A DNA stretch of 64,000 nt from Microbacterium ginsengiterrae (GCF_014205075.1 NZ_JACHMU010000001.1:992001-1056000), one strand, 5' to 3'; shown: positions 51,708 through 62,075, numbered from the stretch's first letter. The notes: generated by a model not told the origin, from the sequence alone. Translations and numbers: made by a program.

Positions 51708-52396
51708 CAGTCCGAGGACTTCTCTGCGACGGTGGCCCGCCACGCCTCGAGCATGCGAGCGCGAGACCCGTCGAGATGATCGGCCAGCTCGGTGAGCACG
51801 GCAGCGCTGTCGCCGCCCTCGATGAGATCGAGCAGCAGTGCGTGGCGCGCGGTGGTCTCATGCAGGTCGTCGTCCACGAGGACGGTCACCCGAAGCAGAG
51901 CCATGGTGATGGGCTCGTACTGACGCCACACGGCGGCGAGTCTCCGGTGTCCGGAGAGGTCGCACAACATGCTGTGGAAGATGACATCGACGCGCGCGAA
52001 CTCGTCCGAATCACCGGCATCCGCCGCCTTCTTCATCGCGTCGACGACCGCGCGAAGGGCGACGAGATCAGGCATCTCCTCGAGAGCCATCGTCATCGAC
52101 ATCGCCAGCGACTCCAGCGCACTGCGCAACGAGTAGAGCTCGTTGATGTCGCGCTCATCGAGACTCTGGACCAGATACCCCTGCCCCTGCTTGGCGATGA
52201 GCCCCTCCGCCTCGAGCACGCGGAAGCCGTCGCGCACCGGGCCACGACTGACGTTGAGCGACTCCGCGAGCTCCGTCTCGACGAGTCGGTCACCCTCGCG
52301 CATCTCGCCACGGACGATCGCGTCGCGGATGTGGTTCGCCACCTGAGTGCCGAGCGCTTCGCGCACCACCTTCACCGGTTGAAGTCTGTTGGCCAC
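51707..52396 (-). CDS. GntR-family regulator (FCD subfamily)
   Basis: A 229-residue FadR-type regulator. A winged helix (RLVETELAESLNVSRGPVRD, then FRVLEAEGLIAKQGQGYLV) is followed by an all-helical FCD ligand domain, with FHSMLCDLSGHRRL carrying the metal-ligand Asp/His type residues. The start is GTG 52396. Operator-like CTGT..ACAGT.AACAG copies before itself and before tctC point to autoregulation and control of the transport operon. The effector is presumably the acid that is transported. Confidence 0.92.
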   Translation of the reverse strand: MANRLQPVKVVREALGTQVANHIRDAIVRGEMREGDRLVETELAESLNVSRGPVRDGFRVLEAEGLIAKQGQGYLVQSLDERDINELYSLRSALESLAMSMTMALEEMPDLVALRAVVDAMKKAADAGDSDEFARVDVIFHSMLCDLSGHRRLAAVWRQYEPITMALLRVTVLVDDDLHETTARHALLLDLIEGGDSAAVLTELADHLDGSRARMLEAWRATVAEKSSD

Positions 52397-52417
52397 GCCG
52401 CTCTCCGCCCCTGGATG

Positions 52418-52434
52418 CTGTCTACAGTTAACAG
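52418..52434. promoter_or_regulatory. GntR operator upstream of its own gene
   Basis: CTGTCTACAGTTAACAG matches the centre of the tctC palindrome (CTGTTGACAGTCAACAG) at 14 of 17 positions. It lies 22 bases before the GTG start. Confidence 0.7.
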
Positions 52435-52511
52435 TCGTTGAAACAGACTAGCGCACCATCTCCGGCAGGCGAAGGGGAGCACGGCAGGAGCCGCGCCCCC
52501 CTTCGGTCATC

Positions 52512-53401
52512 TCAGCCCGCGGTGGCGTTCTCGTAAGCCCGCATGGCCGCCTCCTGCGCGTCGGCGAGCGCCTCTTCCGGCGTCTTGTCTCCGAGCAGTG
52601 CCGCCGTGACGGCATTGTTCAGCTCGTTCTGGATCTCCTGACCCGCCGGCGACGACCCGAACGACTGGCCGTAGTCGACGACATCGTAGAACGTCGAGAT
52701 GACCTGATCGAATCCGGCGTCACCCGTCTCGGTCACGAACTGCTCGCGGATCTCCTGGTCCGCCGCTGGAGATCCTGTGAACAGCCCGGTGTTGAGCCCA
52801 CCGTCGGTCTCGAGCGTCTGCGCCCTGGCGTCCCCGGCCGCCATCCACGCGTCATCCGACGTGAGGTTGATCATCCACGCACAGGCCGCCGCGGGGTTCG
52901 CGGCGCCCACTGGGATCACGAACGCCGTGCCGGATGCCACGGAGAACGGCTCCCCGTCGGCGTCACGGAACGGCACGGCTTCGATGTCGATCTGATCGGC
53001 ATACGGCCCGAGAACGTTCGGATACCACTGCGCGTTGACCTGCGCTCCCACCTGACCGGCGACATATTGGTTGTTGTCCCCAAAGGTGTCGAACGAGTCG
53101 GTGAAGCTTTTGACCGCTGCGAACCCGCCCTGCGCGTCGGTGATCCGCTTGAGCATCTCGATACCCGCGACGTTGCTCGGGTCGTCGAGCGTCGGGGCGC
53201 CATCGGCGTCGTTCAGCTGCCCGCCCATCCCAAGGATCCACAAGCCGGACTGTCCTGTCGCGACCGCAGGCTGTAAATCATCGCCCCGGCAGTGAAGATC
53301 AGGAAGCCGGCGATCCACGGCAGGATGAAGAGATATCCCGCGACCGCCTCGCGCTTGTTGTAGCGCTCTCTTGTCCTGCGCACACGCGACTTCGTCACCA
53401 T
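52512..53401 (-). pseudogene. Deletion fusion of a sugar ABC permease 5' end and a binding-protein 3' end
   Basis: From ATG 53401 (after AGGAGG) the first 45 codons are a normal MalF-type start, TKSRVRRTRERYNKREAVAG, then YLFILPWIAGFLIFTAGAMI. At about 53267 the sequence changes into the C-terminal 250 residues of a family-1 sugar-binding protein (GLWILGMGGQLNDADG onwards to the stop at 52512), in a different reading frame. Read from the permease start, translation stops after 63 residues (53213). So the permease has lost its 3' end and the binding protein its signal peptide and first domain. The rest of the transporter is absent. Confidence 0.85.
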
Positions 53402-53596
53402 CAGAGCCTCCTGACCGCGCACCCGAGCCCGGCAATCGGGATGCTAGAACTCGATGCGCTGCTTCTCAGCGGGGCTTGCGCGCGCGGCACTTGTGTGCGT
53501 GGTCGGCCCTGGCGGCAGAAGTTGCACGCGCTAGCACAATCGCCGCCCTCTCCGCACCCCCTGGAGCAGCCGGGACCGTCCTGAAACCATCGACGT

Positions 53597-54892
53597 ATGC
53601 GCATCCTTCCTGACGACTCTCCCCTGCTCCTGACGCGCGGATACGGCTTCGGCGCACACATCTGGAAGCGCGTGCGGGACGGTGCGCGTTCCGCACCCAT
53701 GCGACTCCTCGGCGACGACACGGTCTTCGTGCGTGGTTCGGAGGGCGTCGACGTCTTCTACGACGACACCCTCGTCGCTCGCCATGGCGCGATGCCCGCG
53801 TTCATCCAGGAGTCGCTGTTCGGCCACGGCTCGGTGCACAGCCTCGACGGAGGCGCGCATCGGCACCGCAAGGCGACCTTCGTCGACGTCGCCTACGAGG
53901 ACAGGCAGGTCGAGCGCCTGCTGCCCCTGCTGGAGAACGAGTGGCAGTCGGAGCTCGACGACTGGATCGCCGGCGGGGAACGGACCGCATATGACGCCGC
54001 CGTCGGCGGGTTCGGCAGGTCGATCATGCAGTGGGCCGGGACCCCCGGGACGCGGGCGGCGCGCACTCGTTGGGCCGCGAGGCTCGCGCAGATCGTCGAC
54101 GGATTCGGTGTTCCTTATTCACCCGAGTACCTGCTCGCCCTCCTCAACAGGAAGTGGTCCGACCGGCACACGGAGCAACTCGTCGAGGCCGTGCGTGCCG
54201 GCACCCTCGAGGCCGTAGAGGGCACCGCCCTGCACGAGTGGGCCTGGCACCGCGATCGCAACGGCGTGCTGCTCCCGGCCCGGACCGCCGGCATCGAGCT
54301 GCAGAACAGCATGCGACCGATGATCGCCGTCGCCCGTTTCGTCGCCTTCGCGGCGAAGGAACTGCACGACCGACCGGAGTGGCGCAGCCGCATCGCCGCC
54401 GAGACCACCGAGCGCGGCTCGCTCGTCGAAGGACCTCTTGCCACGGCCTTCGCCCAGGAGGTCCGCCGCACCGCGCCCTTCGTGCCGATGCTGCCGGGAA
54501 AGGCCATCGCCGATGTCGCTCTGGACGGACAGGAGGTGTCGGCCGGAGGACGCGTCGTGCTGGACATCCTCGGCACGAACACCGATGAGCGCTCGTGGGA
54601 GCGCGCGTCCGAGTTCGACCCCGAACGATTCGTGGGCGTGGACGACTACGAGGCGATCCGCGCCTTCATCCCGCACGGCGGTGCGGATGTCGCAACCGGA
54701 CACCGCTGCCCGGGCGAGAAACTCGCGATCGCCGGACTCGCGGCGGCCGTGGCGGCACTGAGTGATCCCCGGGTCACGATCCTCGACTCGGGACTCGAGG
54801 TCAACCGCCGTCGCCTGCCGACCAAACCGGCATCCGGCGGCCGCGTCCGATCGGCCGAGGCCGCGCCGGCATCCCGCTGCCCGTTCCACTGA
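53597..54892 (+). CDS. CYP152-family cytochrome P450 (fatty-acid peroxygenase)
   Basis: A 431-residue P450. The heme ligand Cys371 lies in PHGGADVATGHRCPGEKLAI, the long loop form of the CYP152 family, and the I-helix has the Arg240-Pro241 pair (NSMRPMIAVARF) in place of the usual acid-Thr pair. In P450-BSbeta, SPalpha and OleT this Arg binds the fatty-acid carboxylate, so these enzymes use hydrogen peroxide instead of a redox partner. HSLDGGAHRHRKATF also fits. The product could be alpha- or beta-hydroxy fatty acid or a terminal alkene. No reductase gene is adjacent. It is followed by a terminator. Confidence 0.93.
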   Translation: MRILPDDSPLLLTRGYGFGAHIWKRVRDGARSAPMRLLGDDTVFVRGSEGVDVFYDDTLVARHGAMPAFIQESLFGHGSVHSLDGGAHRHRKATFVDVAYEDRQVERLLPLLENEWQSELDDWIAGGERTAYDAAVGGFGRSIMQWAGTPGTRAARTRWAARLAQIVDGFGVPYSPEYLLALLNRKWSDRHTEQLVEAVRAGTLEAVEGTALHEWAWHRDRNGVLLPARTAGIELQNSMRPMIAVARFVAFAAKELHDRPEWRSRIAAETTERGSLVEGPLATAFAQEVRRTAPFVPMLPGKAIADVALDGQEVSAGGRVVLDILGTNTDERSWERASEFDPERFVGVDDYEAIRAFIPHGGADVATGHRCPGEKLAIAGLAAAVAALSDPRVTILDSGLEVNRRRLPTKPASGGRVRSAEAAPASRCPFH

Positions 54893-54910
54893 GACTGCCG
54901 ACACACGGAA

Positions 54911-54943
54911 GAACCGCCCTCCCCGGAATGGGAAGGACGGTTC
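54911..54943. terminator. Bidirectional terminator between the P450 and hspR
   Basis: GAACCGCCCTCCCC (54911-54924) pairs with GGGAAGGACGGTTC (54930-54943) at 12 of 14 positions around a 5-base loop. It lies 18 bases after the P450 stop and 24 bases beyond the hspR stop. TCTCC follows on the plus strand. Its stem resembles that at 28991-29019. Confidence 0.8.
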
Positions 54944-54967
54944 TCCATGTCGTCGCTGCGATGCGGA

Positions 54968-55396
54968 CTATGCGTCCTCGCTGCGGATGCCGGGGCGCCA
55001 CAGGACCACCTCTGTCGAGCGGCGCACGCGGCGGCCGCCGGTGACAGGGATGACCCCGGTCGCGCCGGCGGCGAAGACCCGGACACCCGGGCGGTTCTGC
55101 CGCTCGGCGCGCAGCGCACCCTCGAGGTCGAGGACCCGGCGCCGCAGCATCCGCACCTCGTCCTCCAGATCGAGCAGACGCGCGATCGCCGGCAGACTCA
55201 TGCCGTCGGCCGAGAGCCTGGCGACCTCTCGGAGCTGCTCGATGTTGCGCGCCGAATAGCGACGCGATCCGCCGCGAGTGCGGCCGGGGACGACGAGCCC
55301 GATGCGGTCGTACTGCCGCAGCGTCTGCGGGTGCATACCAGCGAGCTCGGCGGCCACGGCGATCGCGAAGACAGGGGCGTCCTCCTCATCGACCAT
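54968..55396 (-). CDS. hspR: HspR heat-shock repressor (MerR family)
   Basis: A 142-residue MerR-type regulator. The winged helix starts PVFAIAVAAELAGMHPQTLR, then QYDRIGLVVPGRTRGGSRRYSARNIEQL is the wing; a coiled coil (LLDLEDEVRMLRRRVLDLEG) follows. HspR binds HAIR elements together with DnaK as corepressor and so senses free chaperone. ATG 55396 follows GGAGGGG. Last gene of dnaK-grpE-dnaJ-hspR, the usual actinobacterial order; HAIR sites lie before dnaK and clpB in this window. Confidence 0.93.
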   Translation of the reverse strand: MVDEEDAPVFAIAVAAELAGMHPQTLRQYDRIGLVVPGRTRGGSRRYSARNIEQLREVARLSADGMSLPAIARLLDLEDEVRMLRRRVLDLEGALRAERQNRPGVRVFAAGATGVIPVTGGRRVRRSTEVVLWRPGIRSEDA

Positions 55397-55423
55397 CGTG
55401 ATCCCCTCCGCTCATCAACATGA

Positions 55424-56407
55424 TCAGACCCGTGCCTTCGCCATGAGGTCGGCGCGCGGGTTCTCCTTCGGCTCCAGTTCATGGAACTTCTGCAGCGCCT
55501 CGCGTGCGGCGTCGTCGAGATGCGCGGGCACCGCCACCTGCAGCTCCACCAACAGGTCTCCGGTGCCCTTCGAGCTCTTGACCCCTCGGCCCTTCACCCG
55601 CAGGACGCGCCCGGAGGGCGTGCCGGGGGCGACGCGCAGCTTGACCACGTCTCCGCCGAGCGTCGGCACCTCGATCGTCGCCCCGAGCGTCGCCTCGGTG
55701 AAGGTGACGGGCACCGTGATGCGCAGGTTCAGCCCGTCCCTGGTGAACACCGGGTGGGGACGGACGGTGATCGACACGACGATGTCGCCGTTCTCACCGC
55801 CGTCCGGCGACGGCCGACCACGACCACGCAGCCGGATCTTCTGCCCGTTCGACACGCCGGCGGGGATCTTCACCTTGAACGGCTTGCCGTCCTCGCCCTG
55901 CAGCGTGATCGTCTCACCCTGCACGGCGGTGGCGAAGTCCAGCGTGGTGCGCGCCGTGACGTCGGCACCCTTCTGGGGGCCGCCGAAGCCGCGGAACCCG
56001 CCGCTCGGCTGACCGAATCGGCCGGAGCCGAAACCTCCGCCCTGGCCCTGGTTGAACATCGCGAAGATGTCCTCGAAGTCGGCACTCTGGCCTCGGCCGC
56101 CCTGACCGAATCGGCTGAAGACGTCCTCGAAGCCACCGGCGCCGGACCCGCCCGCCGTGAAGCGGGCGCCGGAACCCATCGCGCGGATCTCGTCGTACTC
56201 CTTGCGCTGCTCCGGGTCGGACAGCACCGAGTACGCCTCGCTGATCTCCTTGAACTTCGCCTCCGCCTTGGCATCACCCTGGTTGGAGTCCGGGTGATAC
56301 TTGCGAGCGAGCTTGCGATACGCCTTCTTCAGGTCAGCGTCGCTGACGTCCTTGGAGACCCCGATGGTCTTGTAGAAGTCCTTGTCGAACCAATCCTGAC
56401 TGGCCAT
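55424..56407 (-). CDS. dnaJ: DnaJ-family co-chaperone (type II, no zinc finger)
   Basis: A 327-residue Hsp40. The J domain (residues about 10-75: DFYKTIGVSKDVSDADLKKA, YRKLARKYHPDSN with the HPD motif) is followed by a Gly/Phe-rich stretch (about 80-145) and two beta-barrel substrate domains. The four CxxCxGxG zinc repeats of DnaJ/DnaJ2 are absent, so it is the CbpA-like DnaJ1 type usual in the actinobacterial dnaK operon. It stimulates DnaK ATPase. Start 12 bases after grpE. Confidence 0.93.
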   Translation of the reverse strand: MASQDWFDKDFYKTIGVSKDVSDADLKKAYRKLARKYHPDSNQGDAKAEAKFKEISEAYSVLSDPEQRKEYDEIRAMGSGARFTAGGSGAGGFEDVFSRFGQGGRGQSADFEDIFAMFNQGQGGGFGSGRFGQPSGGFRGFGGPQKGADVTARTTLDFATAVQGETITLQGEDGKPFKVKIPAGVSNGQKIRLRGRGRPSPDGGENGDIVVSITVRPHPVFTRDGLNLRITVPVTFTEATLGATIEVPTLGGDVVKLRVAPGTPSGRVLRVKGRGVKSSKGTGDLLVELQVAVPAHLDDAAREALQKFHELEPKENPRADLMAKARV

Positions 56408-56418
56408 GTATCACCGGC

Positions 56419-57060
56419 CTACTCTGCAGGAACGGCGACGACGACCTTCGCTGGGCGCAGTTCGACATCGTCCAGACGGTAGCCGACCTCGACCACCTCG
56501 AGGATCGTCGACTTCTCGGAGCCAGGGGTCGGCTGCTGGAAGATCGCCTCGTGATGCTGAGGGTCGAACTCCTCGCCGGGCTGGCCGTACGCGACCACTC
56601 CGAGCCGCTCGACCACCGAGCGGATCTTCTCGCCGATGGCGAAGAACGGCGTGCCCTCGGTGAGGTCACCGTGCTGAGCGGCCCGGTCGAGGTCGTCGAG
56701 CACCGGCAGGAGGCCCTTCGCCGCCTCGCCCTTGGCGCGGGCGATCTCGAGCTGTCGCTGGTCCTCGGTGCGGCGGCGGTAGTTGGCGTACTCCGCCTGC
56801 AGGCGCTTGAGGTCGTTGAGCAGCGTCGACTCGAGGTCGGCGAGGACGGCGTCCTCCGCCGCGGCCTCTCCGGTCTGCTCTGCACCGAGGATGTCGTCGA
56901 CCGTCAGGTCGTCGTCCGACCCTTCGGCTGCGGCGGCCTCGGTGGAGTCGGGGTTCTGCCCGGTGTCGGGGGCATCCTGCGGCGCGGGGCCGGATGCCGT
57001 GGCATCCGACCCCTCGCCCTCAGGAACCCCGGCGTTCTCGTCGAAGTTCTTGTCCGTCAT
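56419..57060 (-). CDS. grpE: GrpE nucleotide-exchange factor
   Basis: A 213-residue GrpE. The first 75 residues are acidic and low-complexity; a long coiled coil (LNDLKRLQAEYANYRRRTED) and the C-terminal beta wing (GVVAYGQPGEEFDPQHHEAI, then VVEVGYRLDDVELRPAKVVV) follow. It releases ADP from DnaK. It begins two bases after dnaK, so the two are coupled. Confidence 0.95.
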   Translation of the reverse strand: MTDKNFDENAGVPEGEGSDATASGPAPQDAPDTGQNPDSTEAAAAEGSDDDLTVDDILGAEQTGEAAAEDAVLADLESTLLNDLKRLQAEYANYRRRTEDQRQLEIARAKGEAAKGLLPVLDDLDRAAQHGDLTEGTPFFAIGEKIRSVVERLGVVAYGQPGEEFDPQHHEAIFQQPTPGSEKSTILEVVEVGYRLDDVELRPAKVVVAVPAE

Positions 57061-57062
57061 GG

Positions 57063-58919
<1,857 letters not shown>

Positions 58920-58973
58920 GCGATTCTCCTTCTGATTGGAAGTACGTGGTTGAAGTCGGGGGCGACTCGAAAA

Positions 58974-59048
58974 CCTGAGCCGCGATGGCTCAACTGTACT
59001 GCGGCGCATCCAATGCTGTCAAATGAACTTGATGTGCCTCGACTCAAG
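58974..59048 (-). promoter_or_regulatory. dnaK promoter with two HAIR-type HspR sites
   Basis: Minus strand: -35 TTGACA (59017-59022), 18-base spacer, -10 TACAGT (58993-58998). HAIR 1 (59028-59048) reads CTTGATG-N7-ACTCAAG, one arm perfect, just upstream of the -35. HAIR 2 (58974-58994) keeps TGAG-N9-CTCA spacing and overlaps the edge of the -10 and the start point. The pair brackets the promoter, as expected for HspR repression. Confidence 0.85.
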
Positions 59049-59093
59049 TTTGGTTCGGACGCTCCCCCGGCACGGCCGGTCTAGGCTGACCGG

Positions 59094-59765
59094 ATGAACC
59101 GCTCCGCCGCGACGTCGCCCCTCGCCCGCACCGTGACCGTCGCCTGCGTCGGCGCTCTCGCGCTGACCCTGAGCGGATGCGTGTACTCCGCGATCCCGGC
59201 CGACGAGGCACCACGCCCCTCATCGAGCGCGCCGCAGGAGACGGCGGAGCCGGAGGGCGCGGAGTCCGGCGTTCCTTCAGCCCTGACATTCGACGCCGGC
59301 ACCGCCCTTCCCGCCTCTGCGTACATCGAATGGGGCGACAGCCTCATGGCGGACGACGGCTGGGAGATCACCTCCCCCGACGACGGCAACGGCAGTTGGA
59401 CGCACGGCACCGTCGACGGCACCTGCACCGCCCAGTTCTGGCAGGGCTTCACCGGGGACGTCGACACGGTCCCTGGTGACGACAGCGCGTCCTCGGATGC
59501 CATCCTCGCCACGCTTCTGCAGACCGACCCCGCCACGGTGACGGCACACGCGTCGGACGGCACGTTCAGTTATCAGGTGGGCGGCAACGCCGACGTCGAC
59601 CACCGCCGGCTCGCGAGCGGACAGGACGACCGCAACTGGATCATGGCGGCGCGGGCGTTCACTGCGACCGGCATCGGGGTCTATCTCCTCCTCGACTGTA
59701 CGGGAGGCGACGTCGAGGCCGTGTTCGCCGAGGTCGTCGACAAGAACCCGATCATCGCGTACTGA
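59094..59765 (+). CDS. Hypothetical lipoprotein
   Basis: A 223-residue exported protein. The signal peptide runs to the lipobox LTLSGC, then comes a Ser/Pro/Glu-rich linker and a domain of about 160 residues with two Cys (GTCTAQFW and LDCTGGDVE) that could form a disulphide. I do not recognise the family; similar small lipoproteins are common in Microbacterium. ATG 59094 lies six bases after TAGGCT (59082-59087), so the message is probably leaderless. It diverges from the dnaK operon. Confidence 0.75.
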   Translation: MNRSAATSPLARTVTVACVGALALTLSGCVYSAIPADEAPRPSSSAPQETAEPEGAESGVPSALTFDAGTALPASAYIEWGDSLMADDGWEITSPDDGNGSWTHGTVDGTCTAQFWQGFTGDVDTVPGDDSASSDAILATLLQTDPATVTAHASDGTFSYQVGGNADVDHRRLASGQDDRNWIMAARAFTATGIGVYLLLDCTGGDVEAVFAEVVDKNPIIAY

Positions 59766-59780
59766 GCGACGACCGGGGAT

Positions 59781-59812
59781 CGCTCACTTCCCGCCGGGAG
59801 GACCGATCAGGA
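59781..59812. repeat. 32-bp direct repeat, copy 1
   Basis: Identical to 60640-60671. It contains what would be the last nine codons and stop of the DUF3817 gene (encoding IGPPGGK on the minus strand), but here it stands beyond the end of the alpha/beta hydrolase gene, whose own TGA (59807-59809) falls inside it. Confidence 0.9.
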
Positions 59813-60634
59813 TTGACGGTCGAGCCAACCGGCGACCTCGACGGCGAGCGCAACCGGCGCATCGAGCTGGATGAGATGTCCCGCCTCCTCGATCACCGAC
59901 AGCGACGCTGCGGGCAACGTGGCGCGCAGACGATGCGCGCGATCCACCGGGATCCACGTGTCCTCTGCGCCCCAGATGACATGGGTGGGCTCATCGATCA
60001 CCGGATACAGAGATTCGATCTCGTCCGTGAAGCGCTCGTCGGCCTGCGCGATCTGCCGATAAAACGCCGCCTGACCGGCCTCATTGCTCCACGGTTCGAC
60101 GAGCGTCGCCAACTCGTCGTCACGCAGCCCACGGTGACTGGCACCGCGGATGTACGCCTCGATCGCCCCGCGATGGACGTGCGGCGGCATCTGAGCGAAC
60201 ACATCGGCGTGCTGGCGGACGAGCTCGAAGAACGGCGATCCCCATGGGCTGAGAGCGACCACGTCGACAAGGCACAGCGATCGGTATCGCGCTCCGTGCA
60301 GCGTCCGGGCGCGCAGGGCGACGGCACCACCGAAGTCGTGTGCGACGACGTGCGGACGATCGAGGCCCCATGCCGAGAGCAGCGCGGCGAACAGCTCGCC
60401 CTGCTGTCCGAGATCCACCGCGTGCGCGGGGTCCATGGACGACTGCCCGTAGCCCGGCATGTCCCACAGGTGGACGGTGAAGCGAGCCGCGAGCGCATCG
60501 GCGAGCGGGCGCCACAGCGCTGAAGACCACGGCGTTCCGTGCAGAAGCACCAGAGGAGGACCGGACCCGAAACGGTCCCAGGCGACGGACCGGCCGCGCC
60601 ATTCGAATCGCTCACGCAGTGCTCGAGTCGACAT
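59807..60634 (-). CDS. Alpha/beta hydrolase
   Basis: A 275-residue alpha/beta-hydrolase of the haloalkane dehalogenase/epoxide hydrolase-like group. It shows the oxyanion loop LVLLHGTPWSSALW, the nucleophile elbow VVAHDFGGAVAL (Asp, not Ser, in the nucleophile position of GHDFGG type), the acid region VIWGAEDTWIPVD and the catalytic His in EEAGHLIQLDAP. An Asp nucleophile suggests dehalogenase or epoxide-hydrolase-like chemistry. It lies eight bases after the DUF3817 gene on the same strand. The gene is flanked by 32-bp direct repeats, which suggests it was inserted or duplicated into place. Confidence 0.85.
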   Translation of the reverse strand: MSTRALRERFEWRGRSVAWDRFGSGPPLVLLHGTPWSSALWRPLADALAARFTVHLWDMPGYGQSSMDPAHAVDLGQQGELFAALLSAWGLDRPHVVAHDFGGAVALRARTLHGARYRSLCLVDVVALSPWGSPFFELVRQHADVFAQMPPHVHRGAIEAYIRGASHRGLRDDELATLVEPWSNEAGQAAFYRQIAQADERFTDEIESLYPVIDEPTHVIWGAEDTWIPVDRAHRLRATLPAASLSVIEEAGHLIQLDAPVALAVEVAGWLDRQS

Positions 60635-60639
60635 CCGCC

Positions 60640-60671
60640 CGCTCACTTCCCGCCGGGAGGACCGATCAGGA
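60640..60671. repeat. 32-bp direct repeat, copy 2 (native 3' end of the DUF3817 gene)
   Basis: Identical to 59781-59812 and 859 bases away from it. This copy is the natural end of the DUF3817 gene (last nine codons and TGA at 60643-60645). The two copies bracket the alpha/beta hydrolase gene. Confidence 0.9.
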
Positions 60672-61125
60672 GCAGGATCACGTAGAGGGCGACGACGGCG
60701 ACGACGATCAGGACGACCAGCAGCGCAGCATGGTTCAGGAACCACCGCATGAGCCGGTCGTACCAGGTGCGGTCCTGCGGGTGCTCGCTCGCCTCCAGTC
60801 GCCACTCGCCGGTCAGACGCCCCGTGCGCTTCAGCCAGATCTCCATCGGGATGGTCGCGTACGGGACGATCGCACTGGCGACGGCGAGGATGCCGACGCC
60901 GATGGACCAGCGCTGGTTGAAGGCGACGAGGATCGCCGTCGCTCCGTAGGAGAGGAACACGAACCCGTGGATGGAGCCGCCGACGGTCACCAGTAGGGCG
61001 GGCGCGCCGACGGCGCGGGCGATGAGAGCGGCGATCAGTATGGTCCAGGTGATGGCCTCGGCGATCGCGAGCACTCGATAGAGGCTGTAGGGGGTGCGGA
61101 ACATCCCGCTCCTTGTTCGGGTCAC
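60643..61125 (-). CDS. DUF3817 integral membrane protein
   Basis: A 160-residue protein with four predicted membrane segments. DUF3817 features are FRTPYSLYRVLAIAEAITWT, GGSIHGFVFLSYGATAI (conserved His) and YATIPMEIWLKRTG; the C-terminal helix ends LLLIGPPGGK. The family is widespread in actinobacteria and uncharacterised. The GTG at 61125 lies six bases after TACGGT (61132-61137) and could be a leaderless start; ATG 61104 has AAGGAG and would give 153 residues. Confidence 0.8.
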   Translation of the reverse strand: MTRTRSGMFRTPYSLYRVLAIAEAITWTILIAALIARAVGAPALLVTVGGSIHGFVFLSYGATAILVAFNQRWSIGVGILAVASAIVPYATIPMEIWLKRTGRLTGEWRLEASEHPQDRTWYDRLMRWFLNHAALLVVLIVVAVVALYVILLLIGPPGGK

Positions 61126-61196
61126 TCCTCCACCGTACGCGAACGCCGCGGAGCGATTCCCGGAATAGCCGGTCCTCGCGACCTGTTCGCACGGAC

Positions 61197-62075
61197 ATGA
61201 GTCTTGTCGTGACGCCGGCGCCGGAGCGCCGAGACCGTGCGGACGCGCTGGAGCGTCTCCTCGAGGAGCTCTCCGTCAGCATCCGCTCACAGCATCGAAT
61301 CCTGGCCTCGGACGATCAGGCGATCGTGCTCGAACCCGGTGGCATCGCCTTGATCTACATGCTGTCGGGCGAGGCCCGCCTTCCCCGCGACGCCGGACTC
61401 CCGGATATCGTGAGCGCCGGGGACGCCGTGCTCACCTCGGGTCACCGCGCGATCAGCCTGCAGGTGCGGGCGGGCGCCGGCGTACTCGTGACCAATCTCG
61501 CCCTGAATGACGATGCCGCGCACCTGAACGACCTGCTGCCCGCCGCGGCGTGGGTCCGCCGGTTCGATGACCTCGAGCCGGGCGTCGCCGCCCTCGCCCA
61601 TCACATGGGCATCCAGCCGACGACCGCGGCGAGCAGATACGGCGACCCCGTCATCTGCCGGATGATGGCGACGATGCTGCTGCAGGCCATGGTGCGCGCG
61701 TGGACGGTGGCGGGCTGCGCGCCGGAGGGCTGGCCCTCACGCACCGGCGACCCTTTCCTCGATCGCGTCGTCGCCGCCGTCCGTGACGACCCCGGCCATG
61801 CGTGGACCGTGGAGGAGATGGCCTCCGTCGCAGCACTGTCCCGCTCGGTGTTCGCCGAACGATTCCACGCCGTCATCGGGCGCTCCCCCGCCGGGTACGT
61901 GACGGAGGTGCGGATGGAGGCGGCCAAGCGGATGCTGGATGCTGGCCGCTCCGTCTCCGACACCTCACGCAGCCTGGGCTACGGCTCGGATGAGGGGTTC
62001 AGCCGGGCGTTCCGCCGGGCGACCGGTGCGCCACCGTCTCGGTGGCGCACCCGCCGGGAAGCCGTTCTCGTCTAG
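61197..62075 (+). CDS. AraC-family transcriptional regulator (cupin_6 type)
   Basis: A 292-residue regulator. The N-terminal cupin-like effector domain (about 1-180) is followed by two helix-turn-helix units (WTVEEMASVAALSRSVFAER and VSDTSRSLGYGSDEGFSRAF, ending RRATGAPPSRWR). ATG 61197 gives the homologue-like start. It converges with the PDR reductase gene and may control it or the divergent DUF3817/hydrolase genes. Effector unknown. Confidence 0.88.
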   Translation: MSLVVTPAPERRDRADALERLLEELSVSIRSQHRILASDDQAIVLEPGGIALIYMLSGEARLPRDAGLPDIVSAGDAVLTSGHRAISLQVRAGAGVLVTNLALNDDAAHLNDLLPAAAWVRRFDDLEPGVAALAHHMGIQPTTAASRYGDPVICRMMATMLLQAMVRAWTVAGCAPEGWPSRTGDPFLDRVVAAVRDDPGHAWTVEEMASVAALSRSVFAERFHAVIGRSPAGYVTEVRMEAAKRMLDAGRSVSDTSRSLGYGSDEGFSRAFRRATGAPPSRWRTRREAVLV

